This document shows positions 23,031 to 33,300 of a stretch of DNA of 33,852 nucleotides, one piece after another. Within the stretch, counting starts at the first letter, position 1, and each line of letters opens with the position of its first letter. The position numbers were made by a program, and so were the translations under genes. Origin of the DNA: Pseudomonadota bacterium (GTDB lineage: Bacteria; Pseudomonadota; Gammaproteobacteria; Burkholderiales; Chitinibacteraceae); the NCBI GenBank assembly GCA_026399755.1, contig JAPLQI010000040.1, positions 1-33,852 of the forward strand, given 5' to 3'. A model generated the notes under the pieces. The model was not told the DNA's origin. It saw only the letters and a list, made by a program, of their open reading frames with translations, and did not search any database.

Positions 23031-24590
23031 ATGAACGATAAATTTAGACCCCAGCCAGATCAAAAACAGAAAAAAGAAGCTAAGCCATCGATTCAAACGC
23101 GTATTGGCGCGCTCATCAATGCGGTAAGTGCTGGCATGTATGAGCGCGAAGAGATTATAGCGGTCGCTTTGCTGGGGGCATTGTGTGGGCAAAATACATT
23201 TTTGTATGGTCCACCCGGCACGGCAAAAAGCTTAATTTCACGTCGGATTGCATGCGCTTTTGATCAACCGATATATTTCGAATACCTGATGAATCGATTT
23301 AGTACGCCAGAAGAAGTGTTTGGGCCAGTGTCGATTAAAGCCCTGAAGGAAGATCAGTACATTCGCAAGACGGATTGCTATTTACCTAAGGCTGAGTTTG
23401 CCTTTCTCGATGAGATTTGGAAATCAAGCCCAGCGATTCTTAATACGCTGTTGACTTTGATTAATGAGCACATCTTCCGTAACGGAGAATCCATTGAAAA
23501 AGCCCCCCTCAAGGCTTTAATTGCCGCCTCCAATGAGACCCCAGAGCCTAACCAAGGACTTGATGCGCTATTCGACCGCTTCATCGTCCGTCTGATGGTG
23601 GGGCCTATTTCAGAAGTGAACAACTTTGAGCGATTGCTCAATAGCAAACCCACTGAAGCAGCGATTACGGTGCCAAGCGATTTGATTGTGACACAGTCAG
23701 AATGGAATGAATGGCGGGTTTCAATTGGAAATGTTTCTTTATCAAAAGAAACACTAACGATTATTCATCTGATTCGCGCGGCGCTTGCCGAGCGATATGA
23801 AGAGCTCAAAGTCTATGTGTCCGACAGGCGCTGGCAACGTGCGGCGATGCTGATGAAAGGCGCGGCTTTTTTCAATGGGCGCAGCCAAACCAACCATAGT
23901 GATGCGCTGCTGCTCTCTCATTGCTTGTGGACTCACGCCGACAATCGTGAAGCTGTGATCGACATCGTTGAGCAAGCGATTTTGGATGCTGGACTAGATA
24001 CGGGGATTAGCTTGGCAGAGCTGGACAGAAAAAAAGACCAGTTGGATAAAGAAATCAACGAAGAGTTATATCACACCGAAGATCAATATAATTACAAGAC
24101 TGTTTCAATCGATGGTAAAGATTATTTCCAAGTTGAGTGGGACGATGGTGTTAATCAGGCTAATCGCTTTTATATTTCATCAGAGCAATACAAAAGCCGC
24201 AAAGAATTTCATCCAATAGATAAAAATGGAAATGAGCTCAGAGATTACAAAAGCTTGTTTGATGGGCAAGGCTCTTGCCATATTTATTTCAATAGGCGCA
24301 ATTCTCTGCAGTTCAAACCAGAAATAAAGCTAGAAAAGGGCTCGCAGAAGGAAAATGTTAATCGTAGACTTATTTCATCATTAAAAAATGATGTAAAGGA
24401 GATTAGAAAGAGTTTAGTTTCAATTTTGGAGCAGGTTGAGGCGCAACGATCAGGTTTTGAATCTCAACTTTATTCTGTGTTTTTCTCCTCAGAGAAAACT
24501 GCTATTGCAATACAAAGCATCAATCAACAAATCAACACGCTCAATTTACGCATTCTGGACGGCAGCCGACTGGAAGCACTATGTCGTTAA
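23031..24590 (+). CDS. ravA: RavA-family MoxR AAA+ ATPase
   Basis: A 519-residue AAA+ protein. It has Walker A GPPGTAKS (60-67), Walker B FAFLDEIWK (123-131), INEHIFRNG, a sensor segment LIAASNETPEP (163-173) and ALFDRF. These are the RavA subgroup hallmarks of the MoxR family, and the length is close to E. coli RavA. A C-terminal helical part (RRLISSLKNDVKEIRKSLVS) probably oligomerises. RavA works with ViaA as an ATP-driven chaperone-like pair; in E. coli it affects respiratory complexes and aminoglycoside sensitivity. Here it lies inside a restriction operon, just after an hsdR scar, and overlaps viaA by 10 bp. A defence role is inference from context. Confidence 0.88.
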   Translation: MNDKFRPQPDQKQKKEAKPSIQTRIGALINAVSAGMYEREEIIAVALLGALCGQNTFLYGPPGTAKSLISRRIACAFDQPIYFEYLMNRFSTPEEVFGPVSIKALKEDQYIRKTDCYLPKAEFAFLDEIWKSSPAILNTLLTLINEHIFRNGESIEKAPLKALIAASNETPEPNQGLDALFDRFIVRLMVGPISEVNNFERLLNSKPTEAAITVPSDLIVTQSEWNEWRVSIGNVSLSKETLTIIHLIRAALAERYEELKVYVSDRRWQRAAMLMKGAAFFNGRSQTNHSDALLLSHCLWTHADNREAVIDIVEQAILDAGLDTGISLAELDRKKDQLDKEINEELYHTEDQYNYKTVSIDGKDYFQVEWDDGVNQANRFYISSEQYKSRKEFHPIDKNGNELRDYKSLFDGQGSCHIYFNRRNSLQFKPEIKLEKGSQKENVNRRLISSLKNDVKEIRKSLVSILEQVEAQRSGFESQLYSVFFSSEKTAIAIQSINQQINTLNLRILDGSRLEALCR

Positions 24591-26071
24591 GTCGGGTCAA
24601 GTTTGCTGCCAAAGCGGCTAATGACGATATTTTTGCGAAATTAGATGCGCAAATTACTCAGCAGCCCTCAGTAAAGCAGCACATTGAACAGCAGATTCAG
24701 CGGTGGGAACGACATGCATCAGTGACCTTGGCGGATAGCAATCCATTCACTAAATACGAAAAACAGCTCAATCGATATATTGCACAGTTTCAATCTGAGG
24801 GTATGCAAAGCCCGTCTTTTTCCCTAGCGATAGAGGACTATATTGGCTTTTGTCGAGCAAGTAAATTGCCAGCAAATGAGCAATTTTGGCGTAATTCTAC
24901 CGAGACCATTGCTCAAACTGATAAGGATGGTCTTACCGAGGTCGACTTTTCAGCATCAAGCCAGCTCTTGATCAATGAGTGGCAAAGAGCTTTGGATAAA
25001 GCAAATGCTCAGTGGGAATTAGCAAAAATAGCCCAGATGCGTGAGGCATTGCTCAGCCAATTGGAAAGTTGGCTGGATGTAATAGCACAACTGGCGCGTC
25101 AACTCTCCAGCCTAGGGCTAGATCTAGGTCTTTTATTTGATCTTTCAAACGGCGAACTTTCTCCACAGGATATTGAGGCTTTTAAGCGCTGGCTGGATTA
25201 TTTGAAACAAAGTGAAGGCGTTAAGGCGCTGTGTGATTTACTCGGCAAAATGCGGCAGCTCGAGTTTTCGGAACGTCTTGAAAAAGTCCTTGTTAATCAG
25301 GCGAGAACGATTAATGTGCCTGACTTTAATTCCCGCGAAGAAATTGTTGGCATAAGGCTTGGACGTGATATTGAGCATGCGCTACCCAGTGAATTGGCGT
25401 TGTTATCCGATCCCGATACCGCTCTTTTATTTGATCTCAAATTTGTTGAATCACGCTTAATGTGCTTTGAAATGCAAGGCCAGCAAGCTGAACAAGAAGA
25501 GTTCTCGCAAGAGGAAGAGCGGACGATTTCGGAGCAGGACAAACTTGGGCCAATGGTGATTTGCGTCGACACAAGTAGCTCGATGCAGGGAATGCCAGAA
25601 ACAATCGCCAAGGCAGTGACCTTATTTATGGCTTGCAAAGCCAAAGAGCAAAGTCGAGCTTGTTATCTAATTAATTTCTCAACTGGTATTCAATGCCTCG
25701 ATTTGAGCTTGGGTCTAGAGATGGAAAATCTCATCGATTTTTTGCGCATGTCTTTTCATGGTGGCACCGATCTGGCTCCTGCGCTGAATCATGCCCTAGC
25801 AGTTATGCGAGAAGACAATTATCAAAATGCAGATTTGTTGATCATTTCTGATTTTGTAATGGGTAGTCTTCCGCATGCTATTCAGCAGCGAGTCGAAGAG
25901 CAGCGTGCCTTTGGCAATCAATTTTATTCACTCGTGGTTGGTTCTACTTTTATGTCTGAAAGACTTGCGACTTTATTTGATCACGAATGGATTTTTAACC
26001 CGCACACAAGCCAGATTCATGAGCTGATTTCGTTTAATGAACGAATGTCCGAACTAAGAGTATCCGTATGA
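24581..26071 (+). CDS. viaA: ViaA-family VWA-domain protein
   Basis: A 496-residue partner of RavA. The N-terminal about 300 residues are helical (QRWERHASVTLADS and following). The C-terminal von Willebrand A domain has the MIDAS motif DTSSS at 330-334, GGTD and a later ISDF, all in register with ViaA, and the DHEWIFNP segment typical of its end. ViaA binds RavA and a substrate through the VWA domain. It overlaps ravA by 10 bp and hsdR by 4 bp (ATGA), so all three are translationally coupled. The length fits the family (E. coli about 480). Confidence 0.88.
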   Translation: MSLSRVKFAAKAANDDIFAKLDAQITQQPSVKQHIEQQIQRWERHASVTLADSNPFTKYEKQLNRYIAQFQSEGMQSPSFSLAIEDYIGFCRASKLPANEQFWRNSTETIAQTDKDGLTEVDFSASSQLLINEWQRALDKANAQWELAKIAQMREALLSQLESWLDVIAQLARQLSSLGLDLGLLFDLSNGELSPQDIEAFKRWLDYLKQSEGVKALCDLLGKMRQLEFSERLEKVLVNQARTINVPDFNSREEIVGIRLGRDIEHALPSELALLSDPDTALLFDLKFVESRLMCFEMQGQQAEQEEFSQEEERTISEQDKLGPMVICVDTSSSMQGMPETIAKAVTLFMACKAKEQSRACYLINFSTGIQCLDLSLGLEMENLIDFLRMSFHGGTDLAPALNHALAVMREDNYQNADLLIISDFVMGSLPHAIQQRVEEQRAFGNQFYSLVVGSTFMSERLATLFDHEWIFNPHTSQIHELISFNERMSELRVSV

Positions 26072-29000
26072 ACCAGCCATTTACGCCCAAATTCCAAGAA
26101 GAATACAGCGCCAAAATCCCCGCACTGACGCTATTAACCAATTTGGGTTGGACGTTTCTACCGCCCGAAAAAGCAATGGCATTGCGTGGAGGCAAGCAAG
26201 ATGAGGTGGTTTTACGTGATGAATTGCGCTGCGCTTTACAAGCTCGGCGTTTTCGCTTCGAAGGTCGTGAGCAAGCGCTGTCTGACAAGGCGATTGATAA
26301 GCTGATCGCCGAAGTTTGTAGCCCGGCGCTCAATGAAGGCTTGGCGCATGCGAATGAAAAGCTCTACAACCACATGCTGTATGGCATTTCGGTCACTGAG
26401 TTTGTAGATGGCAAGAAAGCCAACCCAACGATTGCGTTGATCGACTGGCAAACGCCAGAAAACAATAGCTTTCTGTTTACAGAGGAATACAGCATTACTC
26501 GCTCTGGCGGGATCGACTCGCGCCGCCCAGATATTGTGGGTTTTGTGAACGGTATTCCGCTGGTGATCATCGAGGCCAAGCGCCCTGATGGTAATGCAAA
26601 GAAAGGTCCAACGATAACCGAAGGGATTTCACAATCGTTACGCAACCAGCGCCACGATGAAATACCGCGTCTGTTTGCCTATGCCCAACTGATTTTATCA
26701 ATCAACGGCACAGATGGGCGCTATGGTACGTGTGGTACGCCAGCTAAGTTTTTTGCAGCATGGCGGGAAGAAGATATTTCTGATGCGCAGATGTATGCGA
26801 TCAAAAACAAAACAATTAGCCAGCAACAGACTGATACCCTTTTTAATAATCGTCCAGAAAAGGTTTTGACGTGGTATCAATCGCTGCTGGCGGGCGGTGA
26901 GCTTGCCGTAACAGGGCAAGATAAATTGCTGATTAGCCTGTTGATGCCTGCTCGCCTACTGGAAATGGTTCGTTATTTCACCTTGTATGATAAAAAAGTG
27001 GGCAAGATCGTCGCCCGCTATCAACAGGTGTTTGGCATTAAACGCTTGATAGATCGGATCAATACCCGCCGCGCTGATGGCGGGCGCGAAGGCGGCGTAA
27101 TTTGGCATACCACGGGTTCGGGCAAGTCGTTCACGATGGTGTTCTTGAGCAAGGCACTAATCCTGCATGAATTGCTCAAACAATGCCGCATTGTGGTTGT
27201 GACCGACCGCGTCGATTTAGAAACCCAGCTCTCCAAAACGTTTGCTTCAGGTGGTGAACTATCGGGTAAAAAAGATAAAGAGTTAGCCATTGCGACATCA
27301 GGCAAGCGCTTAGCTGAGCAAATTAGCACTGGCACCGAGCGTATTATTTTCTCCCTGATCCACAAGTTCAATACCGCGACCAAGTTGCCCGAATGCGTTA
27401 ACACTAGTGCAGACATCATTGTGTTGATTGATGAAGGGCATCGAAGCCAAGGTGGCGAGAGCAATATCCGCATGAAGCAGGCGATGCCCAATGCCGCCTT
27501 TGTGGCTTTTACGGGTACGCCCCTGCTAAAAGACGACAAAACCACGAGCAAATTTGGCCCTATTGTTCATGCCTATACCATGCAGCGGGCGGTGGAAGAT
27601 GAAGCGGTTACCCCGCTGCTGTATGAAGAACGCATCCCTGATCTCGATGTCAACGAACGTGCTATTGATACTTGGTTTGAACGTATTACCGAAGGATTAA
27701 CGACCGAACAAAGAGCCGATTTAAAACGTAAATTTGCGCGTAAAGGGCAGATTTACAGTGCGGAAGATCGCATTCGATTGATTGCGCTCGATATCGCTAA
27801 TCACTTTGTTAAGAATATCGACGATGGCCTGAAGGGGCAGCTAGCTTGTGACAGCAAAGCATCCGCCATCAAATACAAAAAATATCTCGATGAAGCTGGG
27901 TTGTTTGAATCTGCCGTAGTGATTAGCGCACCCGATACCCGCGAAGGTAATTCGGATGTTGATGAAGCCACGATGCCAGAAGTGACGCAGTGGTGGAAAG
28001 AGAATGTGGGTTCGCAGGATGAACAGGTTTATACCAAGCAAATCATTGAGCGTTTTGATAAGGATGATTCCCTCAAACTGCTGATCGTGGTGGATAAACT
28101 ACTCACAGGCTTTGACGAGCCTAAAAACACCGTGCTCTATATCGACAAGCCATTAAAAGAACACAATCTGATTCAAGCGATTGCTCGTGTTAATCGATTG
28201 CACCCGCTGAAAAAGTTCGGCTTGTTAATCGACTATCGCGGCATTTTGGCTGAGCTGGACACCACCATTGCCAAATATCAGGATCTCGCATCGCGCACCC
28301 AAGGCGGCTACGACATTAATGATATTGCAGGGCTGTATAACCCGATGAGTACCGAATATAAACGCCTGCCTCGTTTATACAAGCAGCTCTGGTCTATTTT
28401 CGAAAACGTTAAAAACAAGAATGATATCGAACAATTGCGGCAAGTATTGGTGCCGAAAACCGAAGATCGAAACGGTGAACTGGTTGATGTGAACCAGAAA
28501 GTGCGTGATGATTTTTACGAAGCATTAACTGAGTTTTCTGCTTGCCTTAAGGTTGCATTGCAATCGGCTACATTCTTTGAGGATAAGAGCTTTAGTGATG
28601 CGGATCGCCAGCACTACAAAGAAGCGGTGAAAGAGTTCTCTAGCCTCCGCATCCTCGTAAAACAGGATTCGGGGGAGATGATTAACTACGATGATTACGC
28701 CGTGCAAGTGAAGAAATTGCTCGACAAGCATGTAGTTGGTGTTGAAGTTCGTGAGCCTGGTGGGACCTACGAAGTGGGTAAAATGGGCAGCAAACCCAAG
28801 CCAGAAGATTGGTCTGAAGAAAAAACGCGCAACGAAACCGACATCATCAAAACCCGTGTTGCCAAGATGATTGAGCAGGAGCTACGCGATGATCCTTATG
28901 CGCAAGAAGCTTTCTCAAAGCTACTCCGCGATGCGATTAGCGAAGCAGAAAAACTGTTTGATCATCCGCTCAAACAATACCTGCTATTCCATTCGTTTGA

Positions 29001-29358
29001 AGAAAAGGTCCAGCAGCGCCAGTTAGATGAGTTGCCCGATGCATTTGCGGGGAACCGCCATGCTCAAGCGTATTTCGGCATCTTCAAGAAAACATTGCCC
29101 GAAGTGTTTGCGATTAGCGATGCTCAAGTTGTCGATAAATGGGTGGGACTGGCATTTCAAATCGACCAAATGGTTGAACAATCCGTCGCCGAGCATTCAA
29201 TTAATCCGCAAAACATCGAGTCGAATATTCGTAAGCAGCTGTTACCTATGCTGTTCACCGAATGCAAAGCGATTGGCGCAGGGATGGATCAAGCCAAGGC
29301 GATGGTTGAATGGGTGGTGCAGATTACCCGCGTTGGTTTGAATGCCGCAGGGGTTTGA
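26068..29358 (+). CDS. hsdR: Type I restriction endonuclease subunit HsdR
   Basis: A 1096-residue motor and nuclease subunit. The N-terminal PD-(D/E)xK nuclease has SRRPDI (Asp155) and IIEAKRPDG (Glu169/Lys171). SF2 helicase motifs follow: Walker A TTGSGKS (about 350-356), DEGH (457-460), AFTGTP (482-487), and LLTGFDEP plus IQAIARVNR further on. The C-terminus is helical and binds the methyltransferase. It translocates DNA and cuts at a distance when both strands of the HsdS site are unmethylated. All catalytic motifs are intact, in contrast to the dead copy at 22730. The ATG overlaps the viaA stop by 4 bp. Confidence 0.95.
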   Translation: MNQPFTPKFQEEYSAKIPALTLLTNLGWTFLPPEKAMALRGGKQDEVVLRDELRCALQARRFRFEGREQALSDKAIDKLIAEVCSPALNEGLAHANEKLYNHMLYGISVTEFVDGKKANPTIALIDWQTPENNSFLFTEEYSITRSGGIDSRRPDIVGFVNGIPLVIIEAKRPDGNAKKGPTITEGISQSLRNQRHDEIPRLFAYAQLILSINGTDGRYGTCGTPAKFFAAWREEDISDAQMYAIKNKTISQQQTDTLFNNRPEKVLTWYQSLLAGGELAVTGQDKLLISLLMPARLLEMVRYFTLYDKKVGKIVARYQQVFGIKRLIDRINTRRADGGREGGVIWHTTGSGKSFTMVFLSKALILHELLKQCRIVVVTDRVDLETQLSKTFASGGELSGKKDKELAIATSGKRLAEQISTGTERIIFSLIHKFNTATKLPECVNTSADIIVLIDEGHRSQGGESNIRMKQAMPNAAFVAFTGTPLLKDDKTTSKFGPIVHAYTMQRAVEDEAVTPLLYEERIPDLDVNERAIDTWFERITEGLTTEQRADLKRKFARKGQIYSAEDRIRLIALDIANHFVKNIDDGLKGQLACDSKASAIKYKKYLDEAGLFESAVVISAPDTREGNSDVDEATMPEVTQWWKENVGSQDEQVYTKQIIERFDKDDSLKLLIVVDKLLTGFDEPKNTVLYIDKPLKEHNLIQAIARVNRLHPLKKFGLLIDYRGILAELDTTIAKYQDLASRTQGGYDINDIAGLYNPMSTEYKRLPRLYKQLWSIFENVKNKNDIEQLRQVLVPKTEDRNGELVDVNQKVRDDFYEALTEFSACLKVALQSATFFEDKSFSDADRQHYKEAVKEFSSLRILVKQDSGEMINYDDYAVQVKKLLDKHVVGVEVREPGGTYEVGKMGSKPKPEDWSEEKTRNETDIIKTRVAKMIEQELRDDPYAQEAFSKLLRDAISEAEKLFDHPLKQYLLFHSFEEKVQQRQLDELPDAFAGNRHAQAYFGIFKKTLPEVFAISDAQVVDKWVGLAFQIDQMVEQSVAEHSINPQNIESNIRKQLLPMLFTECKAIGAGMDQAKAMVEWVVQITRVGLNAAGV

Positions 29359-30115
29359 AGTGAACGTCGCTATCAAGTCCGTCCTCAACAAAGCAAGTCT
29401 GTGTTTCAGTTACGCCGACGAGCAAATCTGTTTTGAACGACTGCCACGATCAGGTAACGCGAGCAAAGTTTTAATTAAGGTTTTGCCAGATTGTCGTGTG
29501 CAAATCAGCGCGCCAGAAACTGCGAGCGATGAGGAAGTCATCGCCGCAGCCAAGCAGCGCGCCCGATGGATTTATCAGCAACTACGCGAGTTTGGTAGCC
29601 GCTTAGAACATGTTCGTCCACGGCAGTACATCAGCGGCGAAAGCCACTACTATCTTGGCAAGCAGTACGTGCTGAAGGTGATCGAAAACCCAGATGTAAA
29701 ACCATCCGTAAAGTTGCTACGCGGAAAGATCGAAGTCACGGTGCGGGAAAAATCAGCAGAGAAAATTAGTGCACTGCTTGCCGATTGGTACAAAGTGCGA
29801 GCTAAAGAAGTATTCGCTCGCAGGCTAGACGCAATGTTGGAACAAGCATTGTGGGTGGGCGAAAAGCCACCACTACGAATCCTAACCATGCAAACCCAAT
29901 GGGGCAGTTGCTCACCAGCGGGACGATTAACGCTCAATCCCCACTTAGTTAAAGCGACTAGAGATTGTATTGATTACGTGATCTTGCACGAGCTATGCCA
30001 TTTAGCCGAACACAATCACAGCGAGCGATTCTATCGGCTAATGGGGCAAGTGATGCCGCAGTGGGAAAAAGTAAAAAGACGGCTCGATGGGATGGCGAAT
30101 ATATTACTGAGTTAA
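29342..30115 (+). CDS. YgjP/DUF45-family zinc metallopeptidase
   Basis: A 257-residue protein with HELCH at 216-220 followed by a nearby acidic/His segment (AEHNHSERF), the DUF45/YgjP metal site. Upstream, QTQWGSCSPAGRLTLNP (184-200) is the conserved strand of the same family. Such genes commonly follow hsdR in type I loci; a protease role in limiting restriction or maturing a partner is unproven. The ATG at 29342 lies 17 bp inside hsdR; GTG 29360 is an alternative start. It is the last operon gene, ending about 100 bp before the terminator. Confidence 0.85.
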   Translation: MPQGFEVNVAIKSVLNKASLCFSYADEQICFERLPRSGNASKVLIKVLPDCRVQISAPETASDEEVIAAAKQRARWIYQQLREFGSRLEHVRPRQYISGESHYYLGKQYVLKVIENPDVKPSVKLLRGKIEVTVREKSAEKISALLADWYKVRAKEVFARRLDAMLEQALWVGEKPPLRILTMQTQWGSCSPAGRLTLNPHLVKATRDCIDYVILHELCHLAEHNHSERFYRLMGQVMPQWEKVKRRLDGMANILLS

Positions 30116-30220
30116 GTTGCAGCCTAGATTTTAAGTGTGTCACTCAGCTTTTATGACTGTTACGGGACTGAACTCATAAAATGACTATTATTACTCCATT
30201 CCTATTTCCGTAACCCATAA

Positions 30221-30254
30221 AAACAACCACCTCAAATGTCTGAGGTGGTTGTTT
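30221..30254. terminator. Bidirectional intrinsic terminator
   Basis: A perfect 14-bp inverted repeat, AAACAACCACCTCA (30221-30234) and TGAGGTGGTTGTTT (30241-30254), with a 6-nt loop, lies between the convergent defence operon and the adhesin gene. It can end transcription from both sides. Confidence 0.88.
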
Positions 30255-30325
30255 AGTGGTTTAAATATTACTATCCAGCGACTCCATATAACAAAAGGAG
30301 CCGTTTGCTTTGCAGGTTTAGAAGC

Positions 30326-33300
30326 TTAATCAACAATCAGCTTATTATTTTGCAATAGATTTTTTAGAATATCTGCATCGCTTGCGCCAGTCAGATCAAC
30401 GCCTTGTAGAATAATGGTTTGGTCTTCTTTACCGGCGCTGTAGCCAGTATTAAATTCCCCTGCCGTGCTGACGTGAATCACCGTGCTACCGCCGGTTTTT
30501 TCAACGTGCAGATAGTTGAGTAGGTTACCAATATCGTTGCTGCCATGCGTTTCACCAATTAGCAAATCACGCATGTCCAGCTTATCGTTATTGCCCGCCG
30601 TAACACTTTGATTAAAGTCCATCACCACATCGGTGGCGGTTTTTACCACGTTGATATTGGCTCCAATGCCAAACTCGTTGCCTGTGCCTGCGGCTGTAGC
30701 ACCTCGTGCAACGGCTTGATCGCCTGGCATCCAGAGGAAGACATCGTCACCGGCATCGCCTCGGAGTACATCGTTACCCGAGCCACCACGCAGTACATCG
30801 TTACCAAGCCCACCGCGTAAGGCATCGTTATCGCTGCCGCCATCAAGGTAATCATTGCCGGTATGGCCATAGAGCAGATCCACTCCTGATTGACCAAAGA
30901 TGGCGTCATGCCCGCTGCCACCGTTGACAACGTCTGCCTTGGGGTTGCTGACGCCTACAGCGGCGCTAAATAACTGCGTGCTGGAATCAACTAAGCCACC
31001 CAGATTAAGCGTCATCAGTTTGTGGCCCAGAATATCTGCAAACTGGTAGCCAGCAGAGTCGCTGTCCCCTGCATAAATCACATCATCGCCACGGCCTGAT
31101 TCAACGTAATCGTTGCCACCACCTGCATCGATCACTTGATCAACAGATTGGGTGTACTGGAAGCGCTGGCCAGGGTTTGGATTAGGTGCACCTATGATTG
31201 CCCCGCCGCCCAATTGCAGATCAATCACCGTGCCTTCTGTTTTCTCATTCGTCCACAGATTGTTTGATTCACCAAACATATCGCCAATCTGGTCGTTATA
31301 GCTGGAGCCCATAATCACCACCGGATCGGTATGGCCCTGAATATTGATCGTGAGAGTGGCTGTGGATGTGCCGCCTTTACCATCGGATGCGGTGTAGGTG
31401 AATTTCTCGCTTAAGGTGTCTCTGTCGTTCAGTGCATTCACGCGTGGGTTGCTATTGTCCAGCGTGTAGCTATAGCCGCCATCTGCATTGATGGTGAGCT
31501 GACCAAATTGGCCACTGATGGCTTTACCCACATTGGCGGCGATGTTGTTGATGGCCTGAACCACCAGCTTGTCGCCATCTACGTCGATATCGTTGCTCAG
31601 CACATTACCGGTAATCGGGTTGGGTGTGCTGTCTTCGCGGATGCTTGCGCTATCGTCGTTGGTCGTAGGCGTATCGTTGGTGTTGGCGACCTGAATCGAG
31701 ACAATGGCGTTATTTGTGGCGGTTTCACCTGTGCTGTTCTCTACGCTGACGGCTTGTAGGCCAACTTTGTATTCACCAAAGAAATCACGAGGCGGTCTAA
31801 TTTGCAGGTTGTTTAAATCCCAGCCTTTTAGATTAAGCACGGAGCCATCACTTGGCACGCTAAAGGTTCGCACGCCATCAAAAACGGTGCTACCCGCTTT
31901 AAGCTCGGTCAGTGAAAGGCTTTGTAAGCTTTCAGAGCCATCGGTGTCGCTTAGCTTGGCCGCTAAGCCAAACAGCTTGATAAAGCTGTCCTCCTGCCCG
32001 CTAATGCCTTGCGGGTAGTAGCCGCCATCGCCTGTTGCCACCAAATTACTGTGCAGGCCGCCGCTGTTTTCAAGCTGGGCAAGGTTGCTGTAGAGCGGGA
32101 AGTTGCTGGTGTTAAAGTCGGCAGCTTTTCCGCCATTGACGCTTACATTCAGATCCAGCGCACCCACGTTGGATGCGTTGTAAACGATCATCTCAACGGT
32201 GTAGTAGCCTGATTTCCCAGGTATAAATGGCGTGGCGGTGAATGTGCCATAGCCATCGTAAGGGCGGTTCATTAGCTCTACGCCGCCAATTTTAAGTAGG
32301 GAAGTATCGTCAACATAGCCGCTGAAGGTGTAGGTTTTACCTTCTTCTAAGTAAACCAGCCCACTGACTCTGTAAGCAGAATCCGTTGCGATGCCGCTTG
32401 GTGCGGAAGCGCCATTCGGTACATACACATCCGGGGTGGTCACGATCGTAGTGCTGGTCGGTACTTTGCCTTCTAGCTCTGTTTCAATGCGCGTTGGCGT
32501 TCTGGCCGTGGTGGTGTTCAGATTATCGTTTGCGTCGGGTGCATAGTATTGCTGGGTGAGCCCATTACCTTTTGGCGGCGTAACGGTTGAGGTCGAGCCA
32601 TTGACTAAGCTGATCCCACCAATCGAAATAATGGGTGCATCGGCAACGGGCTTGATATCTACCCGCATTTCAGCTGAGCTTTTTTGGCTGCCGTCGCTGA
32701 CTTCATAGTTAAATGCGGCGTAATGAGATTTTTGATCCCCTGTTCCTGCGGTATTAAAGCTATTACCACCAGATTCATTGGCATCCGGCACAAAACGCAG
32801 CTTGCCGCCATCAATATCCGATTTGCTAAAGCTATTGTTGCTGCTGATGTTTTCCCAGCCCGTGCCATTAAAGAATTGCAACTTACCATCGGCAGGTAGG
32901 CTGGTGATTTTGATGCTTAAAGCCGAGTCTGCGGAATCCACATCCTTGATATTAAAGCTCGCCCAAGTAAATCCACCTGTGCCAGAAACAAGATAAGTGT
33001 CTTCGCTGCCGCTGATGGTGCCGCCTGATGTTGTTGGCGCATCATTGACCGGAGTGATGTCGATATTCACGATGCTCGTCACCTTGCCACCATGACCATC
33101 ATCGACCAACACGCTAAAGCTATCTTTACCGTTGTAATCTTTACTTGGGGTATAGGTGTAAGTGCCGTCCGCCTTAAAATCGACCGTGCCGTGCGTTGGC
33201 TGGCCAGACACCGTATAAGTCAGCTTGTCGCCATCAGCATCGGTCGCCACAACCTTGCCTTTCACCGCTGTATCTTCTGGCGTGGTATGGGCGTAGTTGC

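Noticed and set aside
30740-30930. Tandem repeat block considered as CRISPR or VNTR
   Set aside because: It is the coding sequence of glycine-aspartate RTX nonapeptides in one long frame.
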